From Chloroflexota bacterium (GTDB taxonomy: Bacteria > Chloroflexota > Anaerolineae > UBA4142): a DNA stretch of 7,905 bases. Shown here piece after piece: positions 4,971 through 7,905 of this stretch; within the stretch, counting starts at the first letter, position 1, and each line of letters opens with the position of its first letter. The stretch lies in the NCBI GenBank assembly GCA_016200825.1, contig JACQEA010000437.1, forward strand, positions 1 to 7,905, in the 5' to 3' direction. Below the pieces are notes generated by a model, which saw only the letters and a list, made by a program, of their open reading frames with translations, ran no database searches and was not told the origin of the DNA. Both the position numbers and the translations under genes were made by a program.

Positions 4971-6164
4971 ATGCGCTCTGTGTTGCAATTACTCGTTATG
5001 CTCTTGCTCGCATTTCTAATTATTCTGATGTCATACTTCGTCGGCTTTGGCGTGAACTATGTGTTGGTGCGCGGTCAAACGACAACGCTCGATGTTCCGA
5101 AAACATTTGGCGTATTTTGGGAATCGTGGCGCATTATCAAAGATCAATTCTACAGTCCGATCCCTGGGTTTGAAACGATGGCGCACGGCGCGATCAAAGG
5201 CATGTTGCGCGCGCTCGATGATCCAAACACCGTTCTCGTTGAAAAAGATACCGCCAAACAAGAACAATCAACCTTACGCGGCGAGACCGGCGACATCGGT
5301 TTGAACCTCGATGTGCGCAATCGTCTCTTGCTGGTTGTCTCGGCGATTCCAAATTCACCCGCGGATAAAGCCGGGTTTCGCTCCGGCGATATTATTTTGA
5401 AAATCGGTCCAAAAGATTTGCCGATTGATATTACCGCGCAAGAAGCCGCCGTGCTGTTGCGTGGTCCGGTCGGAAGCAAAATCATGGTGACGTTCCGGCG
5501 CATCGGCGAAGAAAAAACGAACGATCTTGAATTGACGCGCGAAAAATACGCGCTGCCAACGGTCGAATCGAAAATAATTCCGAACACGACATTTGGGTAC
5601 ATCAAGATTTCTTTAGAGACCGCCGAAACCGCGAACGAATTTGCGCGCGAATTGGACAAGGTCAAAGCGCAAAAAGCAACCGCGATCATTCTCGATCTGC
5701 GCAACAATCCCGGCGGTTTATTCCCCGACCCCGTGCTCGACATCGCGGGTCAATTTCTGAAAAATAGCGAAGTGGTGGTGTACGAAAAATATCGCGACGG
5801 TTCGGAAAAAGCGTACAACGCGGGAAGCAAGCGCGGGGCGGCAGATTTGCCAGTCGTCGTTCTCGTGAACAATGGCACCGCGAGCGCGGCGGAAATTCTT
5901 GCGGGTGCGTTGCGCGATAATAAACGCGCGGTCTTGATCGGTGAGCCGACGTACGGCAAAGGATCGGTGCAAACGATCCGGGATTTGAGTGACGGCGCGT
6001 CGTTGCACATCACCGTCGCGACGTGGTATACGCCCAACAAAAAATTAATCGAAGGCACCGGGCTTTCGCCGGATATTTCGGTGCCATTGACCGATGACGA
6101 TATTCAAAAATCTTTCGATCGCCAACTCAATCGCGCGATTGAATATTTGCAAAAAGGCGCCTAG
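4971..6164 (+). CDS. S41 family C-terminal processing peptidase (first of tandem pair)
   Basis: This 397-residue membrane-anchored serine protease of the CtpA/Tsp (Prc) type cuts proteins near their C-termini outside the cytoplasm. A hydrophobic anchor spans residues about 4-29. A short region with VFWESWRIIKDQFYSP and a helical linker follow. A PDZ domain (about 107-177) contains GDIGLNL and SPADKAGFRSGDIIL, and binds substrate tails. The S41 catalytic core (about 185-390) has LDLRNNPGG, the nucleophile S305 in NGTASAAE and the general base K330 in YGKGSVQ, 25 residues apart as in characterised members. I chose the ATG at 4971 because AAAGGA (4957-4962) lies 8 nt upstream; a TTG at 4953 in the same frame would add six residues but has no such site. 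The next gene is a paralogue 46 bp downstream with no terminator between, so the two likely form an operon. Natural substrates cannot be told from sequence. Confidence 0.95.
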   Translation: MRSVLQLLVMLLLAFLIILMSYFVGFGVNYVLVRGQTTTLDVPKTFGVFWESWRIIKDQFYSPIPGFETMAHGAIKGMLRALDDPNTVLVEKDTAKQEQSTLRGETGDIGLNLDVRNRLLLVVSAIPNSPADKAGFRSGDIILKIGPKDLPIDITAQEAAVLLRGPVGSKIMVTFRRIGEEKTNDLELTREKYALPTVESKIIPNTTFGYIKISLETAETANEFARELDKVKAQKATAIILDLRNNPGGLFPDPVLDIAGQFLKNSEVVVYEKYRDGSEKAYNAGSKRGAADLPVVVLVNNGTASAAEILAGALRDNKRAVLIGEPTYGKGSVQTIRDLSDGASLHITVATWYTPNKKLIEGTGLSPDISVPLTDDDIQKSFDRQLNRAIEYLQKGA

Positions 6165-6210
6165 CCCGACGCGAGCATTTCAAATTCGTGGGTCGTAAGG
6201 AGAAGAAAAA

Positions 6211-7461
6211 ATGATTCGTGGCATTGTGCGGATCGCGCTGATGACAATCTTCGCGATGATTTTGGTCGGCGGCGCATTTCTCGGCGGCTTTGCGACCAGC
6301 CGCCAAGTTTTTCCGCCCGCGCCCTCACCGGATGGTGGCGCGCCCGCGGAATGGAAAACAAATATCCCGGTGTTTTGGGAAGCGTGGAAATATGTGCATC
6401 AAGATTTTTACAAAGCGCCGGACGACACCGAACTTTCTTATGGCGCGGTGTACGGCATGGTTGAATCATTGGGCGATCAACACACGCGCTTTGTTGATGC
6501 TAAACGCGCGCAAGTTGTTGACGCGGGATTGACTGGTTCGTTCGAAGGCATCGGCGCGACGGTCGAGATGCGCGAAGGTCGCTTAACTGTCGTTGCGCCG
6601 ATCACCGGATCGCCGGCGGAAAAAGCCGGCATCGTCGCGGGCGATGTGATTATCAAAGTGAATGACACCGTCATTCAAAATATGGATGTCAATCAAGCGA
6701 TCGCGATTATTCGCGGGCCCAAAGGCACGTCCGTCCGCTTGACGATTCAGCGCGCCAAGCAATCTAATTTTGAATTGACGATCATCCGCGACCGCATCAA
6801 TGTGCCGAGCGTGACTTCAAAAATGATCGAAGGCACCAAGATCGCGTATTTACGTTTGAGCGAATTCAGCGCGCCGGCGCCGGAAGAAATGCGTCAGCAT
6901 TTGACCGCGCTCATGGCGCAAAAACCGGCCGGATTGATTTTTGATTTGCGCAGTAATCCGGGCGGATACTTATCCGTCGCGATTGATGTGGCGAGTCAGT
7001 TTATCAAAGCCGGGCAACCGGTGATCATTGTCAAAGACAAAAATGGCGCGGCGAGCAAAACAAATGCGAATCCCGGCGGACTTGCGATTGATATTCCGTT
7101 AGTGTTGTTGGTGGATGGCGGCTCGGCAAGCGCGTCGGAAATTGTGGCGGCGGCGTTGAAAGATTACAAACGCGCGATGATTGTCGGCGTTAAAACGTAC
7201 GGCAAAGGATCGGTGCAGACGCCGCAAAAATTGAGCGACCAATCTGAATTGCATGTCACGATCGCGCATTTCTTCAGCCCGCTCGATCACGACATTCACG
7301 AAATTGGAATTACGCCGGATGTCGAGATCAAAATCACGGACGATGATCGCTTTAACAAAAAAGATCCCCAGCTCGACAAAGCGATTGAAATTTTGAAACA
7401 GCAAACCGGGACGCGCAGTTATTACGTTCCGCTGTACGTTGAATTGACGATGGGAATTTGA
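6211..7461 (+). CDS. S41 family C-terminal processing peptidase (second of tandem pair)
   Basis: This 416-residue paralogue of the gene before it has the same order of parts. A hydrophobic signal anchor spans about 5-30 (IALMTIFAMILVGGAFLGG), followed by a Pro-rich stretch and VFWEAWKYVHQDFYKAP. A PDZ domain (about 110-185) carries FEGIGATV and SPAEKAGIVAGDVI. The S41 catalytic domain contains FDLRSNPGGYL, nucleophile S307 in GSASASEI and base K332 in YGKGSVQT, again 25 apart. The start follows TAAGGAG (6196-6202) by 8 nt. The C-terminus runs about 15 residues past the point where its partner ends, with an aromatic tail (SYYVPLYVEL) of unknown role. Two similar but not identical copies suggest an old tandem duplication with divided substrates, or a heteromeric protease. 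A strong hairpin follows the stop. Confidence 0.95.
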   Translation: MIRGIVRIALMTIFAMILVGGAFLGGFATSRQVFPPAPSPDGGAPAEWKTNIPVFWEAWKYVHQDFYKAPDDTELSYGAVYGMVESLGDQHTRFVDAKRAQVVDAGLTGSFEGIGATVEMREGRLTVVAPITGSPAEKAGIVAGDVIIKVNDTVIQNMDVNQAIAIIRGPKGTSVRLTIQRAKQSNFELTIIRDRINVPSVTSKMIEGTKIAYLRLSEFSAPAPEEMRQHLTALMAQKPAGLIFDLRSNPGGYLSVAIDVASQFIKAGQPVIIVKDKNGAASKTNANPGGLAIDIPLVLLVDGGSASASEIVAAALKDYKRAMIVGVKTYGKGSVQTPQKLSDQSELHVTIAHFFSPLDHDIHEIGITPDVEIKITDDDRFNKKDPQLDKAIEILKQQTGTRSYYVPLYVELTMGI

Positions 7462-7467
7462 AATACT

Positions 7468-7489
7468 GGGGCGACGGAAGCGTCGCCCC
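7468..7489 (+). terminator. GC-rich hairpin terminator after the peptidase operon
   Basis: GGGGCGACG (7468-7476) pairs perfectly with CGTCGCCCC (7481-7489) around a GAAG tetraloop. The stem begins 6 bp after the peptidase stop. The downstream run is CTTGTTATTG, rich in T but not a clean U-tract, so termination may be partial and allow some read-through into smpB, which begins only 18 bp later. Confidence 0.65.
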
Positions 7490-7507
7490 GCTTGTTATTG
7501 TGACTGT

Positions 7508-7905
7508 ATGGCAGAAAATCTCAAAGTCGTTGCAACCAATCGCAAAGCATATCACGATTATCGCGTTGATGAGACGCACGAAGCCGGAGTGGTGCTGACA
7601 GGAAGTGAAATTAAATCGGTGCGCGCGGGGAGTGTAAATTTGCGCGATAGTTACGCGATCATTCGCGGCGGTCAAGTGTGGATGTTCAACGTTCACATCG
7701 CGCCGTACGAACCCGCGAGCCGCCAAAACGCCGAACCGTACCGCAATCGCAAGTTATTATTGCATCGCGCGGAAATTTTGCGGCTGATGGGTCGCGCGCA
7801 AGAGAAGGGCTTGACGATTGTGCCGCTGAGAATGTATTTGAAAAAGAATCGCGCGAAAGTGGAAATCGGATTGGTGCGCGGGAAGAAACAGTACGACAAG
7901 CGGCA
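7508..7905 (+). CDS. smpB: SsrA (tmRNA)-binding protein SmpB, 3' truncated by window edge
   Basis: SmpB binds tmRNA and brings it to ribosomes stalled without a stop codon, so that the nascent chain is tagged and released. The 132 visible residues cover most of the usual length of about 155. Family landmarks are TNRKAYHDY (10-18), GVVLTGSEIKSVRAG (27-41) with the tmRNA-binding Glu, NVHIAPYEPAS (61-71), LLLHRAEI (83-90) and GKKQYDKR (125-132) near the basic tail. The frame is open at the window end, so only the last part is missing. The ATG at 7508 matches the family N-terminus, but no clear ribosome binding site precedes it; translation may be leaderless or rely on weak initiation. It lies 18 bp after the terminator hairpin of the S41 genes. 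No ssrA RNA gene is seen in the window. Confidence 0.96.
   Translation, partial: MAENLKVVATNRKAYHDYRVDETHEAGVVLTGSEIKSVRAGSVNLRDSYAIIRGGQVWMFNVHIAPYEPASRQNAEPYRNRKLLLHRAEILRLMGRAQEKGLTIVPLRMYLKKNRAKVEIGLVRGKKQYDKR

Noticed and set aside
1..7905. CRISPR array, tRNA or rRNA gene
   Set aside because: No regularly spaced direct repeats and no cloverleaf or rRNA-like segments were seen on either strand by eye.

Overview
The window looks like a bacterial chromosomal segment with a small accessory insertion. The host genes (roughly 92-2045 and 4971-7905) are rich in GCG/CGC codons and CGCG tetranucleotides. The core genes present are the ribosome GTPase HflX, two tandem membrane-anchored S41 (C-terminal processing) peptidases and the trans-translation factor SmpB. 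The gene set, the codon style and the type of dispersed palindromic repeats suggest an uncultured Chloroflexota (Anaerolineae-like) bacterium. That taxonomic guess is inference only. No rRNA, tRNA or CRISPR array is visible.

Layout, all on the + strand. (1) 1-69 is a possible tail of an upstream gene. (2) 92-529 is a small protein of unknown function with a helical body and a Gly/Asn-rich tail; it ends 1 bp before hflX. (3) 531-2045 is hflX. Its GTPase domain carries a 134-bp, in-frame, highly palindromic repeat (1557-1690) that adds about 45 residues between the G4 (NKID) and G5 (SAL) motifs. (4) 2046-2328 is non-coding. It ends in a strong promoter-like sequence (TTGACG, 17 bp, TATACT) and a small perfect inverted repeat. 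(5) 2329-4772 is an apparent three-gene operon: a GIY-YIG nuclease-like protein, a complete tyrosine recombinase, and a second paralogous tyrosine recombinase broken by one in-frame TGA. Both gene junctions overlap by exactly 14 bp. A lower-GC block runs from about 2220 to about 4120 and ends inside the second recombinase, so that gene looks mosaic. (6) 4770-4872 is a 103-bp element with perfect 17-bp terminal inverted repeats that begin with TA; it resembles a MITE and supplies the stop codon of the broken recombinase. (7) 4911-4939 is a promoter, followed by two paralogous S41 peptidases (4971-6164 and 6211-7461), a hairpin terminator (7468-7489) and the start of smpB (7508 to the window edge).

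How it may fit together: hflX and smpB both serve stalled ribosomes, and the S41/Tsp family is known to degrade tagged or C-terminally marked proteins outside the cytoplasm, so the flanks have a loose protein-quality-control theme. The middle is a recombinase-based mobile module inserted between housekeeping genes. The best candidates for something new are the palindromic repeat that became part of the HflX protein and the compact GIY-YIG plus double-recombinase cassette.
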